Source: Hydractinia symbiolongicarpus
Taxonomy: Eukaryota > Cnidaria > Hydrozoa > Anthoathecata > Hydractiniidae
Length of the DNA: 64,000 bases
Reading direction: 5' to 3'
NCBI RefSeq assembly: GCF_029227915.1
Contig: NC_079884.1
Span: forward strand, 14,320,001 to 14,384,000
Under the pieces are notes generated by a model that did not search any database, had not been told where the DNA came from, and saw only the letters and a list, made by a program, of their open reading frames with translations. Of this stretch, positions 33,335 to 44,854 are shown in pieces (the stretch's first letter is position 1; each line of letters opens with the position of its first letter). The position numbers and the translations under genes were made by a program.

Positions 33335-33665
33335 TAGTCGTTGCCCGTGGAAAAATCCACGGAGCCAACCGTCGCAACAAAGTGGATAAAAATATATCGC
33401 ATTTAATATTCGTGTTTCCGTAACATCATTTTCTAACTCAGCAGGGGGTCCGTGCAGAGACAGACAAAAATACGGCTATTATTAAAGAGACTAATCGTTG
33501 CCCGTGGAAAAATCCACGGGTTCGGCCGTCCTTTATATTTACCCGTCGCAACAAAGTAAATAATAATAAAAATATATCGCATTTGATATTCGTGTTTCCG
33601 TAACATTATTTTCAAACTCAGCGGGGGGTCCGCGCAGAGACAGACAGACGACGGCTATTATTATA
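33335..33665. repeat. Two tandem units of the dispersed hairpin repeat
   Basis: Two head-to-tail units of about 160 bp, each with CGTGGAAAAATCCACGG and a GACAGACA tract followed by CGGCTATTATT. Confidence 0.8.
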
Positions 33666-33719
33666 GAGATTCTTGTATTGATTAAACTTTCCTGTTTTTA
33701 CCTTATTAACTTGTTATAG

Positions 33720-33899
33720 GGTGTTTCTTCGATGAAGCGTCCTCCAAACTTACCAAACTCTAACGTCGAACTTTACGACAGCTGCGTTAATGACGTAAAC
33801 AATCCAATAATTTTTGTCATCTACGAAAGAGATCAATGTTATCCAAGATACCTTCTATCATACAGACAACGACCGTATTTTCCTCTACCCGATAAGTAA
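33720..33899 (+). CDS. Copy C terminal exon of PARP domain
   Basis: 60 codons with stop TAA at 33897. Keeps VELYDSCVNDVNNPIIF and YPRYLLSY, then a shorter divergent tail. Confidence 0.75.
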   Translation, partial: GVSSMKRPPNLPNSNVELYDSCVNDVNNPIIFVIYERDQCYPRYLLSYRQRPYFPLPDK

Positions 33900-33980
33900 T
33901 AAAATTTTCCCGATTTCTTTTTTGTATTAAAAATATGCTTTTTTATTTTATTCATTTTCAAGTTATAAACTTTATTATAG

Positions 33981-34117
33981 ATTGATGCGTCGATGAAAGG
34001 TCCTCCGAATTGTCAGGTGGACCTTTACGATACTCGTGGGTAATGACGGCAACAATACAAGCATATTAAAGAGGTCAATGTTATCCAAGATGCCTACTGT
34101 CACACAGACAACGACTA
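33981..34117 (+). pseudogene. Decayed fifth terminal PARP exon
   Basis: After acceptor TTATTATAG it reads DASMKGPPN and VDLYDTRG then stops. Further matches (TCAATGTTATCCAAGAT) continue out of frame with deletions. It is the oldest-looking terminal exon of the array. Confidence 0.65.
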
Positions 34118-36060
34118 AAAATTGTTATGTAATGTTTTTATATTTTCATCACTTAAAATGGCATATCATACAATTTTACTCGTCTTTCACGGAACAAGCA
34201 CTACTTTATCATGCTGGGTAGTTGTAATATATATCTTCAAAGCAACATTTTGACACGCCATAGCACCAATATTTGTTAATCCGAAATATGTACTAATTTT
34301 GCGACAAAGATTTGCAGTATACTAATAACCTGATTCATAGTTTAATTCGCAGGTAGTTTATAAAAGCCAAAGATTTTCCAGCCACGGACAAAATTGAGAG
34401 TAATAAATTGCCCATTTACCCGTAATCTAAAAGATTTCTTTTAAATAAAGCATTATAGTTCTCACAAACACAATTACTTAAAATTAAATAAAATAAATAA
34501 GAAATAAATTTTATAATTGCTCATCTAAATTGTATCTTAAATATTATTTGAATATAAGTTTTACGTATTTTTCTCGATTGTGTTTCTGCAGTTATAATGC
34601 TCGTTCGACAAGTTATGTTGATTTAAATTTGTTACGCTCTAAGGCACATATGCAAATAAACGATACAATATTTTCTTTTTGTTGATTTAGCGTGTACTTC
34701 CAGTTACGGATTGATTTATATTCTGGTAGTACGGTACAACACCAGTGCGACCGCCATGTAACATTTTCTCTGTTCAAAAAGGCACCGACTGGTAGGGGAG
34801 CGTCCTAATGAACGCCGTTTCCAGTATAATGTGTAATAAGTGGAATAATTTTTTGCATTCTTTCCTTGTAAAATGTAAAGTTTATAATTTTTAACGACAA
34901 CAGAAACACAAATTAAATACTGAGAAATTAATTACTGAGCACTACACGTATTTTTTAATAAAAAAAACGTTTCTAAGAAACTAGATGCTACAGTATCAAA
35001 TTAATTAAAAAATCTTTGTATTGAACTTCTTTAGATTATACCATTACTTGTTATTATAAACTTTTTTAAAAACTTGGCCGTTTTTTTTAAACGATAATTG
35101 TTTTATCGAACGATCGAATCCAATTTGAATTAATTTGTAATCGAATCGGAGCAAAATTCGATTAAGTCAAAATCACAATACGAAAGAAAAAACAAAAACA
35201 GAGAGTGTGTTTTAAAATGTTATTCTATGTTAGTGTTGTAAAAAGTAGAAAACCAATAAAAAAATTTCAGTTTTAAAAACATTTCACTGGTTTCTTATAA
35301 AAAGATTTTAGCATTTAAAACCACGTATTAAATTAGTTGGAATATTTTGCGTTTGTACTGAACGCATGACTAATTCTCTCTATTAGATTTTCGTAATTCT
35401 CCAATTTATTCATTTATTTATTAATCATTAAATGTTTACCTTATCCACATGGATAAAAAGTGGCCAAACTTTGGCTGACTGATATTTTTTAACCATTAAG
35501 ATTTATTACTGACTTTCTAAGCCAAAAGTTTCCATCACGTAATTAAAATGTGGGTACCCAAAGGGCCATTCAATTTTTCGTTGATAAAAACTGTTTTTTA
35601 GCACAGAGAATGTCAACATCTTCATCTATTAAACACTTACCTCACTTTAGAGTTTCCAATTTTAAATTTCCAATCGTATAAAATCGAATTTTGGATTTTT
35701 TCAATTTTGGATTTTCAATTTTTTAATTTCTAATTGCGGGTTTTTCCAATTTCCAATTTTGGATTTTCAATGTTGAATTTTATCAGTTTTGGATCTCTGA
35801 CTATTTTCAATTTTCAATATATATTTTTAACTTTTTATATTTTAGTTCGACATTGTTTTACTTCTTAATTTTAATTTTGTTATATTTTTATCTTGACTGG
35901 TATTTCCGTACTGTCCATTTTTTTGTCTTCCTAATTTTTAATATTTAATTAGTCTAATATTTTATCAGACACTGTCGGAACCTATAATAACCAAACACTG
36001 GACCTAGCACAACAAAAAATACCTCACAGCACAACATATAAGGCGTTAGTGTTCTATGTC
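34118..36060. other. AT-rich intergenic region
   Basis: No gene seen. The low-complexity stretch at 35652-35820 is annotated separately. Confidence 0.5.
35652..35820. repeat. Degenerate minisatellite (TTTTGGATTTTCAATT-like)
   Basis: Irregular reiterations of CCAATTTTGGATTTTCAA and shorter variants. Confidence 0.65.
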
Positions 36061-36064
36061 TTAA

Positions 36065-36534
36065 TTGTTGTTGGAAGTCCACGCGATTTCTGGCAATAAC
36101 AGGCGCATGGCAAATTGTTCCAACACAACACAGTCTGATAAAGCCGTTGATCTAATGTTTACCTTTCGTATTGATGGTGAAAGAGCCGTTAAGAAAATCG
36201 CAAGTAACAGTAGAAAAACCTGCAATTATATTTACGGTATATTAATCTATCCTCTAATTTGGCTTACACCCACTAACTGAAGTTAACCTTTCTCGGACAT
36301 ACTCAAATTATGTTAAAGCTTCAGGCAAATACAGTATGCTTTGCTGAAGATTTCGGTAGCTCTGAGTTTTCAAACGAGGACGGTACCTTCCAGTGTTTGT
36401 CACAGGCTGTGATAGGAACACTTTACACAGTAAAAGGAGAAAGTGCTGTAAACGGTCACATCTTTATAAAGATGTACCATCGCCACAATTTGGGATCTTT
36501 CGACGACAAGCGAAAAGAAGCGCATCTGGATTAA
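36065..36534 (+). CDS. Unrecognised two-exon coding fragment
   Basis: The frame at 36065-36236 reads VDLMFTFRIDGERAVKKIA and ends at a possible donor GTATAT after TTTACG. A second frame from about 36283 (after CTGAAG) reads AEDFGSSEFSNEDGTFQC and KMYHRHNLGSFDDKRKEAH, stop at 36532. Amino-acid composition is protein-like. No family recognised. It lies 1.3 kb upstream of the RING-like exon and may be part of the same decayed gene. Confidence 0.35.
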
Positions 36535-36599
36535 ATATCTTTTTACTTAGTACCCATTTTTTACATAAGAACAAACTAAATAAGAACATAAGGCAATAA

Positions 36600-37063
36600 A
36601 TAACATTTGAAAACAAGTTAAGAACATTTTTGAGTTTTTAATTGGTTTTCCTACGAAAATATTGTTGAATTAATCAAACTGTTTGTTAAATAATTGTTTA
36701 CCTTGTTTTTGTAAGAGGCGAACGCCTGCATACAAATTCAGCGTTTTTTGAAAGAACTATTTAATTTTGAGTTTTCTGTATATAATTCTGCACAAATTTT
36801 TGCCAAGCGAAAAATAAAAACACACAAAGTGACATTTCCTTTTTAAAATTTCGATTGTTTCCTAATCCTTGCCTTTATAGCTTTCTATTGTTTTACATAT
36901 AACTATGCTTTTTTCATTACGACAACTTTGGCAACGAGAAAACAAAGTAACGCTTTCGTTGTACCTCACATTAGCGGAACCAAAACCCAAAAGTATAAGT
37001 AATAACTTATGACTAATTTTTACATTTCTAACGCTAACAGTTGTAAAGCCAACTATATTGTCT
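36600..37063. other. Intergenic, nothing recognised
   Basis: AT-rich, no gene or repeat seen. Confidence 0.4.
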
Positions 37064-37766
37064 TAACCCTATTCGGTCCGGGGGGCGGATTCCGCCCTCC
37101 TGACGGTTTTTTTTAATAACTCCTGATTGCTTTGTTATATGGCTATGATACTTACTGAGTTTTAACATTAGACACCTGCTTGCTAAATTTTTAGGTCCCA
37201 TACCTTTCAGAGGCTTTGATATTGGCTATTACTCGAAACTACTCCTAAAAATTTCTATGAAATCCTTATAATGGGGAAAATATAATAACTCCTGTTAGGA
37301 TTATCCTTAGAACTTGAAACTTGCAACACAACTTTGTTTCACCAAAAAGAATCATTTCGAATAATTTGGACACGTGACTCATCCGATTTCCCGATTTTGT
37401 CGGACTTTACCCGAAAATCGGAAAAAACGGATTTTCGGGCAATTTTTGGCAATTTTTTATCCAATACATGGAAGATATGTTAAATAACTTTTATTTAGCT
37501 TTCAGAAACTTCAAACAGAATGTAAAAATTCGCTCTAGAACAAAAGTAATTATATTTTAAGCAGATAGTGGCATTTTTAACAATATTCAAGTTTCTGATG
37601 ACGTCACAGAAAGTGTGCTGACGCAAGCAAAAATTTATTACCGCCATTTTGTTCTTTTTATGACGTACTATAAGTGTGCCAAGTTTGATTCAATTTGAGC
37701 AATCCTATAAAAAGTTATTGAGGCCGGTCATAGTATGTTCGAAAAACCCCGGACCGAATAGGGTTA
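37064..37766. mobile_element. piggyBac-like MITE with perfect 20 bp inverted ends
   Basis: Left end TAACCCTATTCGGTCCGGGG is mirrored exactly at 37747-37766. The left side gives TTAA followed by CCC, the piggyBac signature. The right side reads GGGTTAT, one base off TTAA. No coding frame inside. An internal hairpin lies around 37384-37442 (CCGATTTTGTCGG and a CGAAAATCG stem). Confidence 0.8.
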
Positions 37767-37860
37767 TGCTGAGAATGATCATGTGAGAATGGTGTGCGCA
37801 AAATAACGAAGTGAACGCAAACGTGAGAAGTATAATTAGTGCCGCAATTAATCTTTACAA

Positions 37861-38058
37861 ATGCACAGAATAAAAGCCCCTTTGGTTGATGCGTTTCAAT
37901 GTCTCATTTGCAAAAATTTTTCTACACCACCGATTAACTCATCATCTTGCTGCAAGCAAATTCTCGGTTGTGCGAACTGCATTTTAAGGAGGAGCGGAAC
38001 CCACACTGTCGTTTCATTCATACACTTATACTGTAGAAAATACATTAGAAGTCCTTAG
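37861..38058 (+). CDS. Short RING/U-box-like fragment
   Basis: Reads FQCLICKNFSTPPINS, then CCKQILGCANCILRR: a Cys-x2-Cys pair, a double Cys and a Cys-x2-Cys pair resembling the first half of a RING-type zinc domain of E3 ligases. The second half is not in frame and the protein ends after 65 residues. Upstream an acceptor-like ACAAATGCACAG is present. Probably an exon or remnant of a larger gene. Confidence 0.45.
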   Translation: MHRIKAPLVDAFQCLICKNFSTPPINSSSCCKQILGCANCILRRSGTHTVVSFIHLYCRKYIRSP

Positions 38059-38859
38059 AAATATTATACTAGATAACAGGAAATCTGTTGTTTTTACTTA
38101 ATGTTTAAATTTGATAGGTAAGAAAAACACGATAATGTGTCTAAGAACATGTCATATAAGAACATAATAATTATTTTTTTATTGGTCAAAATGTGAAAAG
38201 GAGTTAATTTCATTCTTGACTTTACCAGGCAAAAATGATTTTGTTTATAAAAAAATTTTTGTAATTTGTGAAGAACATAAGTATAATATTGTAAGTTCTA
38301 AAATGCTGAAATTAAGAACGTCCTAATCCTAAAAGTTCAACGTATTTAAAGAAAACGGTAAATAAGGCCAATCGTACTCAAAACAAAAGATATCCCGATA
38401 TCGATCACGTGAGAAAAGAACAATAGAATAAGCCAATTAAAAAGCGCGGTCAGTATTCTGACAGCATTAAAATCGTTTAAGACCCAGCTTAATTTTCCCC
38501 ACCTTAACTATTTCAATTTCCTGGTGGTAAAAAAAGTTATGCGTGGGTTAATATTTGCCACTTTTATAACACATTAGAAATAATTCAGTCAAGCCTGTGT
38601 GGCAGGTTTTTTTATTATGCCGCAAAAAAATCATTTATACAGCTAAAAAAAATATACATTAAAATATGCCTAAAACAAACAGACGTCTGGAAATGTTAAG
38701 GTTGGTTTCCAGGCTTCCATTTAGTTTGCCAGAATTTTGAGCATAAACATCGTGTTTTGTTTTAGTAGCCTCCTTGATTTTTGTGGTCGTGTTCCAAATG
38801 TAAGCAAGAATGCTTAGCAAAATTAAAAAATATTCCAAATTAGAGCACAAAATACCGCT
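38059..38859. other. Intergenic, nothing recognised
   Basis: No supported gene. The minus-strand open frame at 38659-39030 overlaps repeats and has no domain. Confidence 0.4.
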
Positions 38860-39122
38860 ATTATTAAAGAGACTAGCCGTTAACCCGTGGAAAAATCCAC
38901 GGGGTCGCCTGCCCTTTATATATCGCATTTCGTGTTTCCGCAACAGGACGCGGCTTTCGCGGACAGCCAGACAAAATACGGCTATTATTAAAGAGATAGT
39001 TGGTGACCGTGGAAACATCCACGGGTTCAAACGGTCTTTTTATACTGCCTTTAGTGCGTCTCTCTACTTGGGGTACCATTTTGCGTGACGGACAGACGTA
39101 TACGGGTATTATAATATAGATA
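38860..39122. repeat. Two units of the dispersed hairpin repeat
   Basis: CCCGTGGAAAAATCCACGGG and CCGTGGAAACATCCACGG with family flanks. The second ends ACGTATACGGGTATTATAAT, the reverse of the ends at 13993 and 18470. Confidence 0.75.
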
Positions 39123-40302
39123 AGAGTAACGATAAAAAGGCGGCACGTAACCTTTAGGTTTATTCTACCCAAACTCGTCCCCAGCGCCTTTTGTCTTTTT
39201 CTTTTTACTGAACAAAAGAAGAGACAAAAGACGAGTTTGAACATACACGTTTTCTTATATAAGAATGTTTATCTTTTTTAAATGTTACAATCCGCGTAAA
39301 TCTATTTTAAGCTTTATCATTTGAAGTGATTTTATTCGTTGAACAACTCGTAGTTTATTTTAGTTAACCCCATTATAAAAAACAAAGCAAAAATTATATT
39401 CAGTGCTAACACGTGAAATAAAAAAGATTTTGAAAAAATAATTCCTAAATTGACCGGATTCTTGTTGACAAGCATTTTTAAGACTCTGCACCTTAAGTAA
39501 TAAAATATCACTAAAATTTCAGGCTCGCCATTGTTCTCATTTTTTGCTTATTTTTGCAGCAATTATCAGCATTGTTCTTATACCATTATTCTAATCAAAA
39601 CAGTGTATAATATAGAAAATAAATGTTCTAAAATAGTGTTTCTTAGTAATTTTCTTACCAGATGGGAGCAGGACAGAGGGAGATTGAAATACAAAGAATA
39701 ATATTTTACAGTTATAATGTATGCCTTAGTTGCAATGTACGTGTCAAGTTAATAAAATGCAGAAGAGATTTTTGGAAATTGGCTATAGTTTGATTCGCTA
39801 GAGATCCAAAAGAGGTCAGGAATGCTGTAGCGGCTTCTAAATTCTTGCATTCTTAATTATTGACGGCACGCCTCCGCCTAAAAAAGAAATTTAAGAATCG
39901 AGCAATACGAACCATACGGACAACCTTCTTGCAGTGATTATTACATTTTCTTTACAACAGTCTCGCTGTAAAACACTAAGGGGTCTTTGGAACCAAAATG
40001 TCTTGTTAAATAAATTGATTTAATATAAAGAGATACATCAATAATTATTTAAATGTTTATGACGATATGTACCTGGAATAGGGTGATTATTCCACGAAGA
40101 AGTAGCCATCTGAAGACCATAACTCGCTACCAAGAAAGACACAAATGATATCCAAAATTTTGTATATATACCTCTCTTACTGCTGTTGCTGTCAATCTGT
40201 TTATCTCTAGTGACTTCCACTAAGTCAAAGTGTGTTTACTGCAAAATCCCTTAACTGATTTTTCGCTAAACCCTTTTACTCCTGAGTATATGGACTTAAG
40301 GT
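39123..40302. other. Intergenic, nothing recognised
   Basis: A perfect-looking stem near 39177-39235 (AACTCGTCCCCAGCGCC.. / ..AAAAGACGAGTTTG, partial). No gene seen. Confidence 0.4.
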
Positions 40303-41370
40303 AAATTTATTTATTATTTATTATTATTATTTAACGAATGTTTATACAGGATTTGCATGTCAGTATATAAAACACTGTTATAAATATGCGTCCTGAAAAT
40401 AAAATGTTAAAAATATTAATATTCATTTAAAATGGTTATATACAATAGATAAAAAGTAAATATGTAATGTGAAGATTATGTATATTTGTACGGAATAAAA
40501 TGAGAGACAAAAAGAGAGAAAGACTATATCGAGAAAAACAGGGAAACAAACTAAGAAACTGTCACAAAACGGTGCACTATATAGAGTCCTCAGTTGAAAA
40601 AGAATGTTAACACAAAACTCAAAAAGATTGTGTCAAAAGCTAATATGGAAAACACACTCACAAATACACTTATCAAACAAAATGTGCTTGACACAAAGCT
40701 TTAAATTCCTCAAAAATTTCACATTGCCTAATTCCAATGGGTAAAGAGTTGAATAAACTCACACCCATTGAAAAGAAGCTTCCCTTTGCAAATTCTAATT
40801 TCACTTTAGGTATAAATAAAAGAAAACCGTTGTTTCTTGTTGTTCTTTGATGACGCTTCACAGTGAAGTAGTCTTGAAAGTTATCACAGACATTACCATC
40901 CAAACATTTTTTAACAAACAGCACAGCTCGTTTTTCAATTTCTTTTCTGATCTCAGGAACATTTTGTTGAGTCAGAATTCTAGCACGATTGTCAATGGAT
41001 TCGAGTCTCTTTATTTGAGTATCACTGAATTTGAGCTGAACGTTACTGCAATAGGATAATCCTGGTAAAATAATAGCTGTGTAGATCTTTCTAACAGCAT
41101 CCGCAGTAAGACCCATTTTGAGTGAACTTAACAAACGTAGCTTGTTCGAAGCTCTTTTGTAAATCGTGTTGAAGTTTTCGTTCATGTTCAAAGATTGGAT
41201 CCAAAACAGTACCAAGATACTTATAATGTGTAGTTGAAGATATTGGAACGTCATTGTAATATAAATTCATTTGTCGTGAATACATCGAGAGTCGTTTTTG
41301 AGTTCCAAATACCATTGACTCGGTCTTTCCTTTTCTGAGATTTATTACTAATTCGTTATCTTTGAGACCT
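40303..41370 (-). mobile_element. 5'-truncated non-LTR retrotransposon, minus strand
   Basis: On the minus strand it reads LVINLRKGKTESMVFGTQKR, then TTHYKYLGTVLD, and after a frameshift near 41205 LRLLSSLKMGLTADAVRKIY, LPGLSYCS and SLFNSLPIGIRQ. These are the C-terminal palm/thumb parts of a non-LTR reverse transcriptase. The YxDD core and endonuclease are missing. A plus-strand TTATTATTTATTATTATT at 40303-40335 is the complement of an AAT-type 3' tail, consistent with 5' truncation on insertion. Confidence 0.8.
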
Positions 41371-41784
41371 TATACCAACCTTAGAGCTGAAAATGAAGAA
41401 ATATGAAAGAAATGATAATTTTTCTGAATAGTTCTTCTTAACTCAACATTTATCGTAGATTTCGAAAATGTGATAAGTTTGCACTTAATTCTGATTCTTC
41501 TTAAAATAATATGATTATGAGTGACGCAGGTGAGGATGAAAATTGACATTTTCACAACATAAGTTCTATTAACATTTAGCATATATCTTCATTCCCCTAC
41601 CTCCCTCTTGTTATGGTTTGTTCCGAAATGCTGAAATCTGTTATTCCGTCAACGGGAACACGGAATGTGTTTTTCATGACGTCAGTATTTACAGCAAGGG
41701 AAATCGAACAGGGCAGATAGAAAAGTGAAAGACAAAAAAAAGTCAAAGCAAAAAAATTTACCTTCAAATTTCAAAACTATCAGT

Positions 41785-43015
41785 TATCTGTCCAAAATAT
41801 GGCTAAAGATTCGAGGAAGAGACCAAAAGGTGATAAAGGAAGGTGTACAAAGACCAACAGCAAAAGAAGATATAGCAAAAAAGGAGGTAAACTGCTTCGA
41901 AAGCTCTCATCTGACTGCATTTTTTCTGTCAACAACCGTTTAATTAAACAAATTGATGGTTGTCCTATGTGTGGCCCTGTATCTGTTGTATTTTCCAATA
42001 TATACATGAATGAGAAGGAAAAGGATGTTGTTGATCTTGTAGAACCGGCTCTCTACAAACGCTATGTAGACGACACTTGTGCGAAACGTAAAAAAGATGT
42101 ACCCGATACTCTCTTTGAGTCTCTTAATAATTATCACCCAAACATAAAGCTGACAATGCAGATAGACCCCCCTCGTTTCTTTGACACTGAAATTATTCAC
42201 TTTGGCAACAGTTTCAAAACGAAAGTTCATAGAAAGGAAAACAAACTACCTATACACTGGAAATCAGCTGTACCAAAATGCTACAAACGTAATTCGATTC
42301 TAGGCGACTTACACAGAGCCTATAAAATTTCTGATTATTTTCAAGAAGAAATTGTTTACATTAAATTTAAGTATAAGAAAGCTGGCTGGCATGGTTTTGT
42401 CTATAGTGTGATAAGAGATTTCAACAAAGAAAAGGAAGAGTTTTTAATCCCGAATTGGTTATTGAAAGAAAGAAAAAAGATTTATTTCACTTTTACCTTA
42501 CTGCCAACGAAATGAAGAAGACGTAAAAAAATTTCTTAATAATAAAAAATCGTGGGACAAATGAGAATTTCATTTTCATTGTGCTCTGGAGCACTATGAT
42601 GGTCTGAACATAACAAAATGTCTTCAAAGTCCGAACCAGCTAATCATGTTGCTGCGAATGATGGACACTCTTTTTGTTGGAAAATTTTAAGTTGCGCTCC
42701 TAAAAACTGTTTAAGGCGGAAAATTTTGGAGGCATTCTATATAAAGTCATTAAGGCCTATTCTTAACGAGCAAGTTGAATCTAAAAAATTATTACTTTTC
42801 CATAACGGCGTGACGTAAAAATATAATTTCTTATTACGACGTTAATGTATTTTATTTTCTATTCTACTCATCTCATTATTCACAGTCCTTTGAGAGTTTC
42901 AGCAAAATTTTTATTATATATATAGTGGCTTTATATTAACAGTACTACTTACCTGAAGATGTTAAGTTTTATTTACAAAAAGCTTCGTGTATTTTATTGT
43001 AAATTTTATATGTTC
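41785..43015 (+). mobile_element. Penelope-like retroelement, decayed
   Basis: Frame 41799-42515 carries RLIKQIDGCPMCGPVSVVF (RT motif 4), LYKRYVDDTCAK (catalytic YVDD), FFDTEIIHFG, HRKENKLPIHWKS and KCYKRNSILGDLHRAYKIS, all typical of Penelope-like RTs. After a gap with stops, 42600-42818 encodes EPANHVAANDGHSFCWKILS and RRKILEAFYIKSLRP, the GIY-YIG endonuclease C-terminal part. A TACCTGAAGATG motif at 42951 resembles the 3' ends of this class. The 5' part of the RT is missing, so it is not autonomous. Confidence 0.85.
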
Positions 43016-43126
43016 TTTTTTATATAATAATCCTACTATGGCGAAGAAAACAATTTTAAAAAAGGAGGTGGTATGGAAAAATTAAGTCAAAACAATCTGT
43101 CGAAACAACAACCGGTCGACATGTTG

Positions 43127-43388
43127 AGTCGAAAATCAATCCAGCGTTAATGAAAATCCAACTGATATAATTCCCTTAAACGCTGAAGAGCCACAAAAAC
43201 CTTTACCTTTAGACTCATCTATTGACAAAATATTGAAGTTGAAGTTGATAGACATTGAAGTTGATGTTGCCACAGCAGAAGAGACTTTCCTCTACCTCCG
43301 CCGTCGGGAAGATAAAAGAAGAACTGTGCAAAATCCGCAAAAGTCAATTCCGCAAAAAAAATTCCGCACAAATTTCTTCCGCAAATAA
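43127..43388 (+). pseudogene. Unrecognised acidic coding fragment
   Basis: An open frame without ATG reads VENQSSVNENPTDIIPLNAE, LDSSIDKILKLKLIDIEVDV and FLYLRRREDKRR, stop at 43386-43388. Upstream pieces in other frames (MAKKTILKKEVVWK; KQSVETTTGRHVESK) look like the start of the same decayed protein. It may be the N-terminal region of another retroelement next to the Penelope-like copy. Confidence 0.4.
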
Positions 43389-44854
43389 TTTCTTCCCTTA
43401 AGGTACCTGAAGAAAGAAAAGGCTCGTTTTGAACTCTCCTACGTATAGCGTTTATCGTTATATTTGGTCGTACTTATAACATGGACTGACCAAAACCCAT
43501 TAGAACGGACCAGAATCGAGTACGAACCAAGCAGGAACCCACCAAAATCAAGCACGAAGCAAGCAGGAACCCACCAGATAAATATAATTTATTCAGGTTC
43601 AACGCCGAATTGTCAATGTGTGACCTGGCATTGAACTCCCCGAAGAAAGCTCAATAAGAAGCGTATAGTGTGCGACATGGTGAGGTGGGACGCTTTAGTA
43701 CATGCATGCAGTATATCGTTAATCAGGTGAAGCGCATACAGTGTAGCGCGTAGTGTTGTCACTTTTTTACAAAAAATAACTTTCCCTCAACAATAGGTGA
43801 AATAAAAACAGAGTTAACAAACCGTTGTTACTTCATCATAGCAAAAACAATCGGTCAATATTACTTCTTTTTGCGGAATAAGTTTTTGTTAAAGTTAAAG
43901 AATTAATAGTGATATTGGGCTGAGTACTTAGTACAGTTAAAATCCGTTGCACAGGCGTATAGGGATAATGCTCTTTCGAAAAAAACCAGGTAAACAGTGT
44001 TGAACATTTATATAGGTTGTGATTCCCGAAAAAGTATAAAAATTAATTGTGGGCTGACCTTTTAGTATAGATAAATCACGTCGCACATGCGCTTAGGCGT
44101 CACATTTTTTTCAAAGTGGGCAAAGTGTTTCGTACAGTTAAATAAAGATGAACAGGCGTACAGGCCTAATACCATTTTTCAATGAAACTTTATGTAACGA
44201 TTTAAATAAAAACACAGGAAGCAGCTCATCGTTACCCAGTTCAGCGAAAAGACTTCACTTTGCTGACTAAGTTGTCATGACAGTAATAAAATGTGTAGTT
44301 ACTTAACTACGCTTAGCATATAAAAATCATCAAATACGAAATTTCATGGTAGCTAGCTAAAAACTGCATTTGGCCACTTTTAAGCTATAAAGAGCTAGTT
44401 AAATAGTCACAACCCAAACACAACAATAAATATGGATATACCAAACTGAAAAAAACATTTAAAAGAATGGGAATAAACAAGGCTAGAAATAGCTTCACCT
44501 AGCAGAGATGCTGCCTTCAAATCTACGTTCCTAGTTAAAGTCTTTAAATTGGTTTGTTTAAAATTTATACATTGCTAGAAAACGTGACAAAATAGTCATC
44601 TTAACATGTGAAAACATCAAAATAAATATTCCTATAGATACAAAGTATTTAGAAGAGAAAAAGGTTAAAAGGACACAGACACCATCGATACCAAACTGAA
44701 ATGGGCTCCGTAGCATGTTGTTTATCTGCTTCTGACGCGATTCCGAGAATATTCCAAAATTATGTTGCGTCCAACTAAAAAACGGAGATCCGTAAAAATT
44801 GGGGCCTGCACTATTTTTCCGAAATAAGCTGTGCGCAACCATTTTGAACAAAAT
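43389..44854. other. Repeat-rich intergenic region
   Basis: GCAAGCAGGAACCCACC-type units occur twice near 43525-43580. The degenerate block at 43900-44290 is related to 54110-54420. No gene seen. Confidence 0.45.
43900..44290. repeat. Degenerate interspersed repeat
   Basis: Reiterates GGGCTGAGTACTTAGTACAG, AAATC(A/C)CGTCGCACA and AACACAGGAAGCAGCTCATC. Similar motifs occur at 54110-54420. Confidence 0.5.

Larger units (their letters stand above)
27561..33899 (+). pseudogene. ZAP/PARP12-like gene copy C with nonsense codon
   Basis: Exons 27561-29177, 29257-29476, 29754-29946, 30865-31046, 32338-32535, 32615-32870, 33720-33899 correspond one to one with copy B, with the same phases. A TGA at 29012-29014 replaces TGC for the second zinc-ligand Cys of the last finger in the array, cutting the protein before finger 5, WWE and PARP. 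Everything downstream is still open, including HGTS, the GSYF box and the Ile strand (NNPIIFVIYERD). Alternatives are a recent pseudogene, a truncated finger-only product reminiscent of short ZAP isoforms, stop readthrough, or a sequencing error. The C-terminal tail (QRPYFPLPDK) differs from B. Confidence 0.75.

Noticed and set aside
38659-39244. Two minus-strand frames of 123 codons
   Set aside because: They cross dispersed hairpin repeats and have no domain.
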